DNA of 64,000 nt from Paenibacillus sp. MSJ-34 (GCF_018918005.1 NZ_JAHLPR010000033.1:1-64000); one strand, 5' to 3'. Shown: positions 37,234 through 51,071, numbered from the stretch's first letter. Notes: generated by a model not told the origin, from the letters alone. A program made the numbers and translations.

Positions 37234-37314
37234 GCGCCGGCTTTCTGCCCGGATATATTTTGCCAATGAGTACATGATTCCAATAAGTACATGATTAAGG
37301 AGGGTTGCTCCTTG

Positions 37315-40947
<3,633 letters not shown>

Positions 40948-40961
40948 CGGTTATGGCGGAG

Positions 40962-41014
40962 CGGAATGAGCGGATAAGCCGGCGTGGCTTTCCCTCATTC
41001 CGTTTCAGTTTTTT
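40962..41014 (+). terminator. Intrinsic terminator after rpoC
   Basis: The stem cggaatgag/ctcattccg has a nested aagcc/ggctt hairpin inside and is followed by tttcagtttttt. The next promoter begins at once. Confidence 0.8.
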
Positions 41015-41015
41015 C

Positions 41016-41044
41016 TTGACATCCGATTTTTGAAATGATAATAT
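41016..41044 (+). promoter_or_regulatory. Sigma-A promoter of the L7Ae-rpsL-rpsG-fusA-tuf operon
   Basis: TTGACA (41016-41021) and TAATAT (41039-41044) have exact 17-bp spacing, about 55 bp before the first gene. Confidence 0.8.
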
Positions 41045-41097
41045 ATCGTAGTGTGCCTAAGCTAACGTATCACCTGTTCTTTTGGAGGATATGATCG

Positions 41098-41349
41098 ATG
41101 TCTTATGATAAAGGATTACAGGACGCGAACATTAAGATCGGCACCAAACAGACGATGCGAATGGTCGAACTGGGGCAAGCCGTCGAAGTGTATGTGGCGG
41201 AAGATGCCGATTCCCGGATTACATCGAAAGTGATCGCGCTGTGCAAGAAAGCCGGCGTGAAGGTAACTTACGTCGACACGATGCGGAATCTCGGCAAAGC
41301 TTGCGGGATCGAAGTCGGAGCCGCGATGGTTGCCGTTGTGAATGAATAA
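41098..41349 (+). CDS. L7Ae-family ribosomal protein (YbxF type)
   Basis: This 83-residue kink-turn RNA-binding protein of the L7Ae/L30e/Gadd45 family has the central strand-helix motif KVTYVDTMRNLGKACGIEVGAA. It sits before rpsL as in B. subtilis ybxF (rplGB). ttggagga precedes the ATG. Role: probable ribosome-associated kink-turn binder. A long 132-bp gap to rpsL may hold leader structure. Confidence 0.92.
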   Translation: MSYDKGLQDANIKIGTKQTMRMVELGQAVEVYVAEDADSRITSKVIALCKKAGVKVTYVDTMRNLGKACGIEVGAAMVAVVNE

Positions 41350-41481
41350 TGAAACTAATGTTTTTGTAGGGGCGGGAGTCCCGGGCAAAGACATTTCGTT
41401 TGTTCTTTTATGAACCGCCTGGGTCTGTGGGCTTAAAAGCGGCTCATAATCGAATGTTTATTATGGGAAGGGGGTGGCAAC

Positions 41482-41901
41482 ATGCCAACAATTAATCAAT
41501 TAGTGCGCAAAGGCCGCGAAGAGAAAAAATCGAAGTCTAAATCCCCTGCATTGCAAAAAGGATTCAACGCTTTGAAGCGTGAAGAGACTGATTTGAGCGC
41601 CCCGCAAAAACGCGGCGTATGTACTCGCGTAGGTACTTTGACTCCGAAAAAACCGAACTCCGCGCTTCGTAAATACGCTCGTGTTCGTTTGACGAACCGC
41701 GTGGAAGTGAACGCGTATATCGGCGGAATCGGACACAACTTGCAAGAGCACAGTGTCGTATTGGTTCGCGGCGGACGGGTAAAAGACCTTCCGGGGGTAC
41801 GTTACCATATCGTGCGCGGTGCATTGGATACTGCAGGCGTGAACAACCGTATGCAAGCTCGTTCGAAATACGGTACGAAACGTCCGAAAGAGAAAAAATA
41901 A
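41482..41901 (+). CDS. rpsL: Small ribosomal subunit protein uS12
   Basis: This 139-residue decoding-site protein has [12 protein letters not shown] and [13 protein letters not shown] loops with the standard Lys residues at streptomycin sites, so a sensitive genotype is inferred. It has the slightly longer N-terminus usual in Bacillota. gaaggggg precedes the ATG. Confidence 0.96.
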   Translation: MPTINQLVRKGREEKKSKSKSPALQKGFNALKREETDLSAPQKRGVCTRVGTLTPKKPNSALRKYARVRLTNRVEVNAYIGGIGHNLQEHSVVLVRGGRVKDLPGVRYHIVRGALDTAGVNNRMQARSKYGTKRPKEKK

Positions 41902-41957
41902 TCGAATGACGATGTAAGCAGAAGATTGATAGAATGACGAAAGAAAGGGGGATACCC

Positions 41958-42428
41958 ATGCCACGCAAAGGTCCAGTTTCGAAGAGAGACGTGTTGCCGG
42001 ATCCGGTGTATAACAGCAAATTGGTTACTCGCCTGATCAACCGCATCATGATCGACGGTAAACGGGGCGTTGCTCAAACAATCCTTTACGATGCGTTCAA
42101 GTTGATTCAAGAACGTACAGGCAAAGAGCCGATGGAAGTGTTTGAAGCAGCGATCAAAAATATTATGCCGGTATTGGAAGTTAAAGCTCGTCGTGTCGGC
42201 GGCGCCAACTACCAAGTGCCGATCGAAGTAAAACCTGAAAGACGCACCTCCTTAGGGTTGCGTTGGCTCGTAAACTATTCCCGCACTCGCGGGGAGAAAA
42301 CGATGGAAGAGCGTTTGGCGGCTGAGATTATCGACGCTTCCAACAACACAGGCGCTTCCGTTAAGAAACGTGAAGACACGCACAAAATGGCTGACGCCAA
42401 CAAAGCGTTCGCGCACTATCGTTGGTAG
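41958..42428 (+). CDS. rpsG: Small ribosomal subunit protein uS7
   Basis: This 156-residue 3' domain organiser of the 30S subunit begins [18 protein letters not shown] and contains [30 protein letters not shown] across the central helices (two adjoining motifs). aaagggggat precedes the ATG at 41958; an in-frame ATG at 41934 would include the ribosome site in the protein. Confidence 0.96.
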   Translation: MPRKGPVSKRDVLPDPVYNSKLVTRLINRIMIDGKRGVAQTILYDAFKLIQERTGKEPMEVFEAAIKNIMPVLEVKARRVGGANYQVPIEVKPERRTSLGLRWLVNYSRTRGEKTMEERLAAEIIDASNNTGASVKKREDTHKMADANKAFAHYRW

Positions 42429-42498
42429 GATCAAGCTTTACGTTTCGTCAATTTATAGAATTCAGTTAAGATAGTCTAATTTGAAGGGAGACTGTTTC

Positions 42499-44571
42499 AT
42501 GGCAAGAGAGTTCTCCTTGAAAAATACACGCAACATCGGGATCATGGCACATATTGATGCCGGTAAGACTACGACTACGGAGCGGATCTTGTTCTTTACG
42601 GGCCGTACGCACAAAATCGGGGAAGTTCACGAAGGTGCGGCTACGATGGACTGGATGGAGCAAGAGCAAGAGCGCGGTATTACGATTACGTCTGCCGCGA
42701 CGACCGCTCAATGGAAGGGTCACCGCATCAATATCATCGATACCCCCGGACACGTTGACTTCACCGTTGAAGTTGAGCGTTCCTTGCGTGTATTGGATGG
42801 GGCAGTTGGTGTTTTTAGCGCGAAGGAAGGCGTAGAGCCGCAATCCGAGACGGTTTGGAGACAAGCCGATAAATACGGTGTTCCGCGTATTGCATATGTC
42901 AATAAAATGGATACCGTCGGAGCGGACTTTTTGCACGTTATTCAAACGATGCGCGACAGATTGCAAGCAAATGCCGTTGCGATTCAACTTCCAATCGGAG
43001 CGGAGAATGATTTCAAAGGTATCATCGACTTGGTCGAACAAGTAGCTTATATCTACAAAGACGACCTTGGCAAAGATATCGAACAAATCGAAATTCCGGC
43101 GGAGTACAAAGACAAAGTCGAAGAACTTCGCATGGAATTGGTCGAGAAGGTAGCGGAGCTTGACGAAGACTTGACCATGAAGTATCTTGAAGGTGAGGAA
43201 ATTACAGTACCCGAACTGAAAGCGGCATTGCGCAAAGGGGTATGTAGCGTACAAATCTTCCCGGTCGTTTGCGGGTCTTCCTATCGCAACAAAGGGGTTC
43301 AATTGATGTTGGACGCCGTTGTCGATTACTTGCCTGCGCCGATCGACGTACCTGACATTAAAGGTCATCTTGAAGACGGTACGGAAGCGGTTCGCCATTC
43401 TTCCGACGAAGAGCCGTTCGCGGCGCTTGCTTTCAAGATCATGACAGATCCTTATGTCGGTAAACTGACGTTCTTCCGCGTATATTCCGGCGTGCTACAA
43501 TCCGGATCGTACGTATTGAACGCGACGAAAGGCAAACGCGAACGGATCGGCCGTATCCTGCAAATGCATGCGAACAGCCGCCAGGAGATCTCCATCGTGT
43601 ACTCCGGCGATATCGCGGCTGCCGTAGGTTTGAAAGATACAGGCACGGGCGACACGCTTTGCGACGAGAAAAATCCGGTTATTCTGGAATCCATGAACTT
43701 CCCGGATCCGGTTATCGAGATCGCCGTCGAGCCGAAGACGAAAGCCGACCAAGACAAGCTTGGCGCGGCGCTCGCGAAATTGACGGAAGAGGATCCGACG
43801 CTGCGCGCTTCGACGAACGAAGAAACGGGCCAAACGATCCTTGCCGGTATGGGCGAGCTTCATCTCGATATTATTATCGACCGTATGCGCCGCGAGTTCA
43901 AAGTGGATACGAACGTAGGTAAACCGCAAGTTGCTTACCGCGAAACGTTCCGCACTCCTGCACGCGTGGAAGGCAAGTTCGTACGCCAATCCGGCGGTCG
44001 CGGACAATACGGACACGTTTGGGTCGAATTCGAACCGCTTGAAGCGGGCACCGGCCTGCAGTTCGACAGCAAAATCGTCGGCGGTGCGGTTCCGAGAGAA
44101 TATATCGCTCCTGCGCAAGCGGGTATCGAAGAAGCGATGAAGAACGGTGTTCTTGCCGGCTTCCCGCTCGTCGATGTGAAAGCCACGATCGTTGACGGAT
44201 CTTACCATGACGTCGACTCCAGTGAGATGGCGTTTAAGATTGCCGGTTCGATGGCTTTGAAAGCGGCGAAAGACAAATGTAATCCGGTTCTGCTCGAGCC
44301 GATCATGAAAGTGGAAGTTACCGTTCCGGAAGAATACATGGGCGACGTGATGGGTATGCTTAACTCCCGTCGCGGCCGGATCGAAGGTATGGATTCCCGC
44401 GGGGGCGCGCAAGTGATTCGTGCGAAAGTGCCGTTGTCCGAAATGTTCGGATATACGACGGTATTGCGTTCCGGTACACAAGGCCGCGGTGTCTTCTCGA
44501 TGGAAATTTCCCACTACGAAGAAGTGCCTCGCAACATTGCCGAGGAAATCATTTCGAAGAGCGGCTCTTAA
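42499..44571 (+). CDS. fusA: Elongation factor G
   Basis: This 690-residue translocase has GTP motifs [16 protein letters not shown] and NKMD, followed by domains II-V. The C-terminal [17 protein letters not shown] is typical. aagggag precedes the ATG at 42499. It moves tRNA-mRNA through the ribosome and helps recycling. Full length, with no sign of the FusB-type variants. Confidence 0.97.
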   Translation: MAREFSLKNTRNIGIMAHIDAGKTTTTERILFFTGRTHKIGEVHEGAATMDWMEQEQERGITITSAATTAQWKGHRINIIDTPGHVDFTVEVERSLRVLDGAVGVFSAKEGVEPQSETVWRQADKYGVPRIAYVNKMDTVGADFLHVIQTMRDRLQANAVAIQLPIGAENDFKGIIDLVEQVAYIYKDDLGKDIEQIEIPAEYKDKVEELRMELVEKVAELDEDLTMKYLEGEEITVPELKAALRKGVCSVQIFPVVCGSSYRNKGVQLMLDAVVDYLPAPIDVPDIKGHLEDGTEAVRHSSDEEPFAALAFKIMTDPYVGKLTFFRVYSGVLQSGSYVLNATKGKRERIGRILQMHANSRQEISIVYSGDIAAAVGLKDTGTGDTLCDEKNPVILESMNFPDPVIEIAVEPKTKADQDKLGAALAKLTEEDPTLRASTNEETGQTILAGMGELHLDIIIDRMRREFKVDTNVGKPQVAYRETFRTPARVEGKFVRQSGGRGQYGHVWVEFEPLEAGTGLQFDSKIVGGAVPREYIAPAQAGIEEAMKNGVLAGFPLVDVKATIVDGSYHDVDSSEMAFKIAGSMALKAAKDKCNPVLLEPIMKVEVTVPEEYMGDVMGMLNSRRGRIEGMDSRGGAQVIRAKVPLSEMFGYTTVLRSGTQGRGVFSMEISHYEEVPRNIAEEIISKSGS

Positions 44572-44662
44572 GATTGTTTTCCAGCCGGCTGTGCGCTTGA
44601 CTCATTCAGGCGCACAGCCAGGCAACATATAATTTCCAAATATTAAGGAGGCTTCGTTTCAA

Positions 44663-45856
44663 ATGGCAAAGGCTAAATTTGAACGTACTAAACCGCATGT
44701 TAACATCGGTACAATTGGTCACGTTGACCATGGTAAAACTACTTTGACAGCTGCGATTACAACAGTATTGACAAAAAAATACGGCGGCGGTTCCGCGATC
44801 GCTTACGACCAAATCGATAAAGCTCCGGAAGAGCGCGAGCGCGGTATCACAATCTCGACTTCCCACGTGGAATACGAGTCCGCTACTCGTCACTATGCAC
44901 ACGTTGACTGCCCAGGTCACGCCGACTACGTTAAAAACATGATCACCGGTGCTGCGCAAATGGACGGCGCGATTCTCGTCGTTTCCGCTGCTGACGGCCC
45001 GATGCCGCAAACTCGCGAGCACATCTTGTTGTCCCGCCAAGTAGGCGTGCCTTACATCGTCGTATTCATGAACAAATGCGACATGGTTGAAGACGAAGAG
45101 TTGCTTGAACTTGTTGAAATGGAAATTCGCGATCTTCTTAGCGAATACGAATTCCCGGGCGACGACACTCCGGTCATTCGCGGTTCCGCTCGTGAAGCTC
45201 TTCAAAATCCGGACGGAGAATGGGCAGAAAAAATTCTTGAGTTGTTCGAACAAATCGACAACTACATCCCAACTCCGGAGCGCGATACTGACAAGCCTTT
45301 CTTGATGCCGGTTGAGGACGTATTCTCGATCACTGGCCGCGGTACGGTTGCTACAGGTCGCGTAGAGCGCGGTGTCGTTAAAGTCGGCGACGAAATCGAA
45401 ATCGTTGGTATCGCTGAAGAAACTCGCAAATCCGTTGTTACAGGCGTTGAGATGTTCCGTAAACTTCTTGACTCCGCACAAGCTGGTGACAACATCGGTG
45501 CGCTTCTTCGCGGTGTTGACCGTAAAGAAATCGAGCGCGGCCAAGTTTTGGCTAAGCCGGGTTCCGTTAAACCTCATACGAACTTTACAGCTCAAGTATA
45601 CGTATTGACGAAAGAAGAAGGCGGACGCCACAAACCTTTCTTCACAGGTTACCGTCCTCAATTCTACTTCCGTACAACGGACGTAACTGGCATCATCAAC
45701 TTGCCGGAAGGCTCTGAGATGGTTATGCCTGGCGACAACATCACCGTTACGGTTGAACTGATCGCTCCAATCGCGATCGAAGAAGGTACTCGCTTCGCGA
45801 TTCGCGAAGGCGGACGTACGGTTGGTGCCGGTGCGGTTGCATCCATCATTAAATAA
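44663..45856 (+). CDS. tuf: Elongation factor Tu
   Basis: This 397-residue GTPase delivers aminoacyl-tRNA. Motifs are [17 protein letters not shown] and NKCDMV. Codon use leans strongly to optimal codons (cgt, ggt, gct), as expected for the most abundant protein. aaggagg precedes the ATG. A strong terminator closes the str operon after it. Confidence 0.97.
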   Translation: MAKAKFERTKPHVNIGTIGHVDHGKTTLTAAITTVLTKKYGGGSAIAYDQIDKAPEERERGITISTSHVEYESATRHYAHVDCPGHADYVKNMITGAAQMDGAILVVSAADGPMPQTREHILLSRQVGVPYIVVFMNKCDMVEDEELLELVEMEIRDLLSEYEFPGDDTPVIRGSAREALQNPDGEWAEKILELFEQIDNYIPTPERDTDKPFLMPVEDVFSITGRGTVATGRVERGVVKVGDEIEIVGIAEETRKSVVTGVEMFRKLLDSAQAGDNIGALLRGVDRKEIERGQVLAKPGSVKPHTNFTAQVYVLTKEEGGRHKPFFTGYRPQFYFRTTDVTGIINLPEGSEMVMPGDNITVTVELIAPIAIEEGTRFAIREGGRTVGAGAVASIIK

Positions 45857-45886
45857 TAACAGGCGTTCGCTAGAACGCCCTATCGG

Positions 45887-45925
45887 AAATCCATTATCGC
45901 ATCGTTGCGGTAATGGATTTTCTTC
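45887..45925 (+). terminator. Intrinsic terminator after tuf
   Basis: A 14-bp stem (aaatccattatcgc/gcggtaatggattt, one G-T pair) with an atcgtt loop is followed by tcttc. It ends the str operon before the repeat-rich insertion. Confidence 0.8.
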
Positions 45926-46182
45926 GTTATAGGGATCGGTGTAGGAGGAACTCGGCGACCAACCACCCAACCCGTGACAATGCAGATTTGCGGGAGCTTG
46001 CGATCCGACTGCCGGCATGCAGCAATACACCGTCTGCCGGGAATTGCGCTCGGTGCTCCGGCTCGGCGATTAACTCCAAATTGCGGAGTTATATTGGGGC
46101 TATGTTGGCTTTCTCGCTGCCTGAACGGTAAAACCTGGCGCCAATTTCAAGCAACTCGCCACTTTCCCTATACGTACCCCAG
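45926..46182. other. Non-coding start of the tuf-rpsJ accessory spacer
   Basis: No supported gene. A short inverted repeat occurs near 46070-46090 (aactccaaattgcggagtt). The region is flanked by repeat families on its right. Confidence 0.5.
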
Positions 46183-46380
46183 GACCAGGGCTTACATCGC
46201 GATTTGTATATGAAAATTCGAATAATATCGTCGGATTCGATGCGTGCGCCGCACATTTTGTATGATTTTTCGTATACAATTACTGGATCAGGGCCTGAAA
46301 TCGCGTTTTGTGTATGAAATTTCGAACAATATCGACCGATTCGATGCGTGCACGGCACATTGTGTATGATTTTTCGTATT
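46183..46380. repeat. Tandem repeat of two units, period 103 bp
   Basis: Unit 1 (46183-46285) and unit 2 (46286-about 46380) share gacc/gatcaggg, atcgcg, gtatgaaa, ttcgaa, aatatcg, gattcgatgcgtgc, cacatt and gtatgatttttcgtat in the same order, at about 80 percent identity by eye. No coding frame is conserved between units. Confidence 0.8.
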
Positions 46381-46456
46381 CGTTATGCCGCCTCTCGCAG
46401 ATTTTCAAAGTTATATACAGTCAATCGGCGGCCTATTTCAATTTCATAAATCCCTG

Positions 46457-46818
46457 CCGTTGAAGTAACTGGCTTTATTGCGCATATAGAAGGGGATACC
46501 TCCCTCAATTTCGAAGGCGGTCCGCGCGGACCTACGCTCTTCGTTTAGCGCTAACGAAACTAACGAGGCTGTCTATAATTGAGGACACTTTTTTAATTTG
46601 CTTCTCAGATGCCATCAGATCGATTTTCTTTTAGACAAGGGACCATCTTTCATCTGAAATTCCATCTGAGCGGCGATTTTGAAGCAAAATAATTGTTGTC
46701 CACTTTAAATCGACAGTCTCCTAACAATCCTTATTCGGCTCAAAAGGAAGACGTTCCCCATTATAAACCACGTATCGCTATGCATCGGAAATCGTCGGTC
46801 TTACCACCTTTTTCAGTT
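46457..46818. repeat. Dispersed intergenic repeat, copy split by a MITE-like element
   Basis: This copy matches the 27835-28040 copy block by block up to gctaacgaaact (to 46559), then again from aatcc (46726) through gaagacgttcccca and catcggaaatc to about 46818. The 161 bp between (the element plus one target copy) are absent from the other copy. Confidence 0.7.
46565..46720. mobile_element. MITE-like element, 156 bp, with 5-bp target duplication
   Basis: The ends are imperfect inverted repeats: the left begins gaggctgtctataattgagg and the right, read from the other strand, gagactgtcgatttaaagtgg. Ctaac occurs immediately left (46560-46564) and right (46721-46725), a target duplication. Inner parts also pair (ttgcttctcagatg against catctgag and gaagcaaaat). 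It has no open reading frame, so it would need a transposase from elsewhere. The empty site is represented by the 27.84 kb repeat copy. Confidence 0.75.
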
Positions 46819-47069
46819 AGCCCCCTAAATTCGCAACCTTTTTCGAGGCAACGCCAATGCTTGTTATCTGAAGATTCAGCAAAATAGCGCCCCAGTGCAG
46901 AGCCCTTCTAGCTCAATCGTCGTAAGTCACAACAAAACGCTCAATGCAACGCTTGTGATACATACCCCAAATTAACTACCGCTAAATCCGCCCTCACCGC
47001 CCAAATGAAGCAAATTGCCTTCATAAAATACTGTTAACCATTAAATTGCTAGCTTGTCAGTGATAGCCG
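46819..47069. other. Non-coding spacer with a second block shared with the 27.6 kb region
   Basis: No supported gene. Positions 46854-46890 (aatgcttgttat, gaagattc, gcaaaatagcgccc) resemble 27616-27660. Nothing else was recognised. Confidence 0.45.
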
Positions 47070-47356
47070 ATTGGAAATTGTCCAATGAAAACAGCCGATT
47101 TCACGGGCAAAACGGGTCCCTGTTGGAAATTGTCCAATGGAATGCCCCCATCTTCGTCTGTTCGCTGCATTTTCTGCTGATTCTATTGGATGAAATCCAA
47201 CGGAGGGCTGCATGTTCGGTTTCAAGCGGATAAAACATTGGATAAAATCCAATGAACGACCTTATCCTGGGGTTTACAAGTAGTAAAATATTTGATAAAT
47301 CCAATGAACGACTGTATCTTGAGGTTTGCAAGGAGCAACATTGGATAAAATCCAAT
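47070..47356. repeat. Array of six spaced ATTGGAT-AAA-ATCCAAT palindromes
   Basis: Palindrome starts lie at 47070, 47122, 47185, 47237, 47290 and 47340, so spacing is 52, 63, 52, 53 and 50 bp. The copies at 47237 and 47340 are the perfect 17-mer attggataaaatccaat; the others differ by one to five bases. The sequence between is partly conserved (gaacgacyktatcytgrgg in two units). The array ends 143 bp before the dehydrogenase start. Confidence 0.8.
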
Positions 47357-47499
47357 GAAGGAGCGCATGCCCGGGTTCGGTCGGATCAAACGGATCCCAT
47401 TCGCGAACCTCCTGCCGGCTTATGGTATGATAAGACGTAATAAAGTCATCTTCGAACGGCGAAAACGAAAGGGAAGATTCGTATAAGGGGGAGAATGCG

Positions 47500-48915
47500 A
47501 TGAAACACAGTGCGGGCGAATGGTTGGAGCGAACACTTGGGCAATTTTCGGGCAAAGGAAACATTAGCAAAATGATAGACAAGCAAAGCATTGGAAAAAG
47601 AGTCGCAAATAAAAGCGGCATAGGCAAACGGATCGAAGCCAAACGGATCGAAGAAAAAAAACGAATCGCAGGCAAAAGAGGTGCAAGCAAACTCGCAAGC
47701 AAACCAGTCGCGGGCAAACGATCCACAGGCAAACCAGTCACCGGCAACAGAGTCACAACCCCAGGCAGACGCATCGCGCTGGCGGGCATGATGCTGTTGT
47801 TGCTGTCCGGGGCAGGCTGCGATGACGAGACGTTGCGCGGCGGAACGGCGAAAGAAGGCGAGGGGCCAAGCGCGGTTGAAACGGCGAGAGAGTCCGCCAT
47901 CCCGTATACGGCCGAAACGTTGGCAGAAGGGCTGAATGTGCCGTGGGAAATGGCGATCGCTCCGGACGGGCGAATCTTCTTCACCGAGAGGCCGGGGGCG
48001 ATTCGAGTGATCGAGCAGGATCGTCTGGCGAAGGAGCCGCTCATCGAAATGGAGGCGCCTTTCATCAGCAGAAGCGAAGGGGGGCTGCTGGGGCTTGCGA
48101 TCGATCCGAACTTCGAAGACAACCGCTTCCTGTATGCGTACCATACATACGAGACGGAAGAAGGAATCCGGAATCGGGTCATTCGATTGAAGGAGAACGG
48201 CAACAAGGCCGAGATCGATCAAGTGCTGATCGACGGGCTGCCCGGCGCTGCCAACCATAACGGAGGAAGGATCAAAATCGGTCCGGACGGCTATCTCTAC
48301 ATTACGACCGGCGACCGGTACGAGCCGGGACTCGCCCAGGAACGCGAAAGCTTAGGCGGTAAAATATTGCGGATCGCACCGGACGGCTCCATCCCGCAGG
48401 ACAATCCGTTTCCCGGCTCGCCGGTATACAGCTTGGGACACCGCAATCCGCAAGGCCTCGCGTGGCATCCCGTTACCGGACAGCTGTACGCTTCGGAACA
48501 CGGCCAATCGGCGCATGACGAAGTGAATCGGATCGAAGCCGGCGCGAATTACGGCTGGCCGATCGTTCAAGGCGACGAACAATCCGGACAATATCCGGAT
48601 TTGATAAAGCCGCTGCTCCATAGCGGGGAAGAAACATGGGCTCCGTCGGGCATGGCCTTTATTACGCAAGGTCCGTGGAAGAACAGGCTGCTTGTCGCGA
48701 ATTTGGCGGGGAAGCAAGCGCTGCTGATCGAGCTAAGCGAACCCCATTATAATGAAGCAAAAAATGTAGAGGCGTTGTTTCGCGATTTGGGGAGAATTCG
48801 CAACATCTACGAAGGGCCGGACGGCTCCGTATATGTCATGACCAATAACCGCGACGGACGAGGAAATCCGCAGCAGGGCGACGACAAGATGATACGGCTT
48901 CGTCCCCGGACGTAA
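47500..48915 (+). CDS. PQQ-type glucose/sorbosone dehydrogenase, lipoprotein with basic N-terminal extension
   Basis: This 471-residue protein carries a six-bladed beta-propeller of the GSDH family. Motifs include LNVPWEMAIAPDGRIFFTER, SEGGLLGLAIDPNF, HNGGRIKIGPDGYLYITTGD, GHRNPQGLAWHP and DEVNRIEAGANYGWP; relatives oxidise sugars outside the cell with PQQ. A lipobox (LSGAGC) lies near residue 107. Before it stand about 90 residues rich in Lys/Arg with repeated 'xxGKR/xxGKP' units, unlike a normal signal peptide. The ATG at 47500 has a good site (aagggggag), so the extension is probably translated. No PQQ biosynthesis gene is in the window, so the cofactor is uncertain. Confidence 0.85.
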   Translation: MKHSAGEWLERTLGQFSGKGNISKMIDKQSIGKRVANKSGIGKRIEAKRIEEKKRIAGKRGASKLASKPVAGKRSTGKPVTGNRVTTPGRRIALAGMMLLLLSGAGCDDETLRGGTAKEGEGPSAVETARESAIPYTAETLAEGLNVPWEMAIAPDGRIFFTERPGAIRVIEQDRLAKEPLIEMEAPFISRSEGGLLGLAIDPNFEDNRFLYAYHTYETEEGIRNRVIRLKENGNKAEIDQVLIDGLPGAANHNGGRIKIGPDGYLYITTGDRYEPGLAQERESLGGKILRIAPDGSIPQDNPFPGSPVYSLGHRNPQGLAWHPVTGQLYASEHGQSAHDEVNRIEAGANYGWPIVQGDEQSGQYPDLIKPLLHSGEETWAPSGMAFITQGPWKNRLLVANLAGKQALLIELSEPHYNEAKNVEALFRDLGRIRNIYEGPDGSVYVMTNNRDGRGNPQQGDDKMIRLRPRT

Positions 48916-48995
48916 CCGGTACGACAAACCGCAGGTTAAGGGCGCACAGGTTAAGGCGTACGGGCCGGCGGCAGTTTACAGCCTTTTATCCGCGG

Positions 48996-49011
48996 TGTGA
49001 CATAACTCACA
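48996..49011. promoter_or_regulatory. Fnr/Crp-type binding site upstream of the HemAT gene
   Basis: TGTGA-cataac-TCACA is an exact match to the TGTGA-N6-TCACA site used by Crp and by B. subtilis Fnr. It lies 95 bp before the HemAT start. A start site near 49045 would place it at about -41, the position for direct activation; the -10 there (aaaata/caaaat) is weak. An oxygen-responsive Fnr is the natural candidate, by inference. Confidence 0.6.
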
Positions 49012-49105
49012 TCTAATTTAAAACGTTTCCTTCAAAATATTGGCATGTCGATGGAGAAGCGCGCTTGAACGCATTCTGCACTGTCTTATTGAGGAGGAGA
49101 TTGAA

Positions 49106-50443
49106 ATGAGCGAAAAACGGTTTTTAGCATTTGCACAACGTTTCGGAAGCCAACGCAACGGAAAGCGAAGGAGCCAAGATCTATTGGATACGGAGAAAAA
49201 GCATGAAGTCGTCATCGATTGCGGCGGCAACGAAGACGTTCGCAAACAGTTCGAGATGATTCGGCTGAACGCGGACGATTTGCAGCGGATCCGGCAAATG
49301 CAGCCGCTGATCGAACGGCATATCGGCGAAATAACCGCCGCATTCTACGATTCGATTCTGGGCGTGAAAGAATTGGAAGCCATCATAACAAGCCATAGTA
49401 CGATCGAGCGGCTGAAAAAAACATTGACCGCGCATATTATGGAAATGTTCTCCGGCCGAATCGACGAGGCGTACGTCGGCAAACGGTTCCGAATCGCCCA
49501 GGTTCATCTGCGAATCGGCCTGCGCCCGAAATGGTATATGGGCTCATTTCAAAACTTGCAAAACTCATTGATCGATATTTTACATACCTATATAAGCAAC
49601 CCGGAAGAGCGCGTCGCTTATGTGAAATCGGTGCTGAAGCTGTTGAACTTGGAGCAGCAGCTCGTTCTGGAAATCTATGAGGCGGAACATTTGCACGAGC
49701 GGGAAGAGCAGTATGAAAAAGTGAAAGACGAACTGAAACAGAACTTGTTCGGCTTGAGCGAAGGGCTGGCGCGGCTAACGAAAGAAACGAGCGGATCGGT
49801 GCAGCAGTTGGTCGCGAAAAGCAACGAAGTAAAGCAGGCGATCTATCGCAGTACGGAAGTGTCCGAACGATCAAGCAAGCTCGCCCTGGAAGGGAAGATG
49901 AAACTGGACGAAATGACCGCCAAGATCGAGATTATCGACAAGAGCTCGTCTCATATGGAGCAAGCGGTCATGCAACTGTCGGAGTTGTCGCGGCAAATTC
50001 GGGGCATCGTCGGCGCCGTTCAGCAGATCGCCAATCAAACGAAACTGCTCGCGCTCAACGCGTCGATCGAAGCGGCAAGAGCCGGGGAGCACGGCAAAGG
50101 ATTCGGCGTCGTATCCAATGAAGTGAAATCGTTATCCGAGGATACGAGACGGACGGTCGCGCTGATTGCCGATTTGGTAGAACAGTCCGAGCGGCATACT
50201 GAAGAAGTGGTCGCAGCGATCGGCAACGTCCAGCGGCTGGTCAAGGACGGGCATGAGCATTCGAAAGGGACGAGCCATGCATTCGGCATGATTGTAGACT
50301 CCATGAAGCATATCGGCGACGAAATCGTGATGATCGAAAAAGAAATGACCGCGCTGAACGAGACGCTGGAAAGCATCGGACAATCCACCTATGAGGTGGC
50401 CGCGTCGGCGAGTGCGCTGAACGAAACGACGATCAATTTGTAG
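49106..50443 (+). CDS. hemAT: Haem-based aerotactic transducer (HemAT, globin-coupled sensor)
   Basis: This 445-residue soluble chemoreceptor senses oxygen. The N-terminal sensor globin (about 45-205) has the proximal haem His H134 in [18 protein letters not shown] and the B10 Tyr Y81 in FYDSIL, matching H123 and Y70 of B. subtilis HemAT. A C-terminal methyl-accepting signalling domain follows, with hairpin tip [20 protein letters not shown] and [18 protein letters not shown], which couples to CheA/CheW. No membrane span. The ATG at 49106 follows gaggagga; an in-frame ATG at 49040 lacks a site. Its place between tuf and rpsJ is unusual. Confidence 0.93.
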   Translation: MSEKRFLAFAQRFGSQRNGKRRSQDLLDTEKKHEVVIDCGGNEDVRKQFEMIRLNADDLQRIRQMQPLIERHIGEITAAFYDSILGVKELEAIITSHSTIERLKKTLTAHIMEMFSGRIDEAYVGKRFRIAQVHLRIGLRPKWYMGSFQNLQNSLIDILHTYISNPEERVAYVKSVLKLLNLEQQLVLEIYEAEHLHEREEQYEKVKDELKQNLFGLSEGLARLTKETSGSVQQLVAKSNEVKQAIYRSTEVSERSSKLALEGKMKLDEMTAKIEIIDKSSSHMEQAVMQLSELSRQIRGIVGAVQQIANQTKLLALNASIEAARAGEHGKGFGVVSNEVKSLSEDTRRTVALIADLVEQSERHTEEVVAAIGNVQRLVKDGHEHSKGTSHAFGMIVDSMKHIGDEIVMIEKEMTALNETLESIGQSTYEVAASASALNETTINL

Positions 50444-50555
50444 GAGACGGGCTGCCGGAAGGGACGGTTTCAGGCCCGTTTCCGTTATCCTTCCCGTCTT
50501 CGAAAACGCCCATTCGGAAATATCGAATAAAATCATGCCCCATATGAACTTTTTG

Positions 50556-50584
50556 TTGCATTTGTCATTCGTTTTATATATAAT
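50556..50584 (+). promoter_or_regulatory. Candidate promoter of the S10 operon
   Basis: TATAAT (50579-50584) is perfect; a TTGCAT lies 17 bp upstream (50556-50561). The start would be near 50591, giving a leader of about 130 nt. Confidence 0.6.
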
Positions 50585-50619
50585 AGTGAATGTTGTTCTG
50601 TGACGTTGCGATGATGTGA

Positions 50620-51030
<411 letters not shown>

Positions 51031-51071
51031 TACAAGATTAACGAGAGTAGGAAAGGAAAAGAGGTGTCAAC

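Noticed and set aside
47070-47356. Regularly spaced repeats as a possible CRISPR array
   Set aside because: The repeated part is only 17 bp, varies between copies, and the 'spacers' are related to each other. No cas gene occurs in the window.
49040-49105. A 22-residue extension of HemAT from the ATG at 49040
   Set aside because: No ribosome site precedes it, while gaggagga lies right before the ATG at 49106.
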